A stretch of 5,219 nt of DNA from Chloroflexota bacterium (GTDB taxonomy: Bacteria; Chloroflexota; Anaerolineae; Anaerolineales; JACQED01), in the NCBI GenBank assembly GCA_016200785.1, contig JACQED010000254.1:1-5219 (forward strand). Direction: 5' to 3'. Of this stretch, positions 5,014 to 5,219 are shown piece by piece. The notes beneath the pieces are model-generated. The model was not told the DNA's origin. It did not search any database and saw only the letters and a list, made by a program, of their open reading frames with translations. Numbering within the stretch: position 1 is the first letter of the stretch; each line of letters starts with the position of its first letter. The position numbers were made by a program, and so were the translations under genes.

Positions 5014-5219
5014 ATGACGAACCGACTCAGTCGGCGCGAATTTCTGCGAGTGGCGGGCGCGGTCGGCGCGGCGGCGGCGGTCGTTGGCGCGCGGGCGCGC
5101 GAGGCCCTCGGCGTGCGGGCCAGCGAAACCGCGCCGGAGTCGCCGCACCGCTGGGCGATGGTGATCGACCAGGCCAAGTGCATCGGTTGCGGCTACTGCA
5201 CGCTGGCCTGCCGCGCGAC
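5014..5219 (+). CDS. Tat-exported 4Fe-4S ferredoxin-type subunit, 5' part only
   Basis: Sixty-eight codons are visible before the window ends, so the gene is cut by the edge. The ATG at 5014 has a perfect AGGAGG at 5002-5007 with 6-nt spacing. The N-terminus is a twin-arginine signal: SRREFL at 6-11 followed by an Ala/Val/Gly-rich stretch to about residue 27. This predicts export of the folded, cluster-loaded protein. After a linker, the first cluster-binding motif C56-x2-C59-x2-C62-x3-C66 (CIGCGYCTLAC) appears in the context W-A-M-V-I-D, as in NrfC/PsrB/DmsB-type electron-transfer subunits, which usually hold three or four clusters. Only one is visible. It would wire the octahaem cytochrome to a quinol-interacting NrfD-like membrane subunit, or to a molybdopterin enzyme, which I would expect just beyond the edge. 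Its exact subfamily cannot be decided from this fragment. Confidence 0.88.
   Translation, partial: MTNRLSRREFLRVAGAVGAAAAVVGARAREALGVRASETAPESPHRWAMVIDQAKCIGCGYCTLACRA

Noticed and set aside
3682..5148. Very long minus-strand open frame (488 codons) across the redox operon
   Set aside because: It is the antisense shadow of GC-rich genes: Arg/Ala/Gly-rich low-complexity product, no domain, and it opposes the clear CxxCH and ferredoxin motifs on the plus strand.

Overview
The window looks like GC-rich bacterial chromosome, most likely from an Anaerolineae-like Chloroflexota. That placement is inference. It rests on the HNH gene pair (common in Chloroflexi and Cyanobacteria), on a secreted protein whose N-terminus resembles Chloroflexi VIT/vWA proteins, on GTGA-based heptamer/octamer repeats between genes, and on a membrane redox operon built from a multihaem cytochrome c and a Tat-exported ferredoxin. 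No rRNA, tRNA, insertion sequence or CRISPR array is visible.

Left part (1-1023, minus strand): a well-supported sigma70-type promoter (1045-1073) drives a two-gene cassette. The first gene is a 118-aa protein with an antitoxin-like N-terminus; the second is a 135-aa HNH endonuclease coupled to it by an ATGA overlap. Downstream, on the same strand, begins a secreted protein that runs off the left edge. Its Shine-Dalgarno lies inside a near-perfect hairpin, and its signal-peptide n-region is encoded by an octamer tandem repeat.

Middle (1220-3362, plus strand): a NarL-type two-component system. The histidine kinase has a seven-helix membrane sensor and overlaps its LuxR-type response regulator by 29 nt. 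A heptamer-repeat patch and a good intrinsic terminator (3459-3485) follow.

Right part (3618-5219, plus strand): a structured leader precedes four closely packed genes. They are a 45-aa one-helix membrane protein, a 108-aa paralogue of it with a seven-cysteine tail, an eight-haem cytochrome c with a signal peptide and C-terminal anchor, and a Tat-signal 4Fe-4S protein cut by the window edge. This looks like the start of an extracytoplasmic electron-transfer complex of the kind that usually continues with a NrfD-type quinol-interacting subunit and often a molybdopterin enzyme. The kinase/regulator pair just upstream is a natural candidate for its control, but no binding site proves this. The two small membrane proteins at the head of the operon are the least familiar part and the best candidates for something undescribed.
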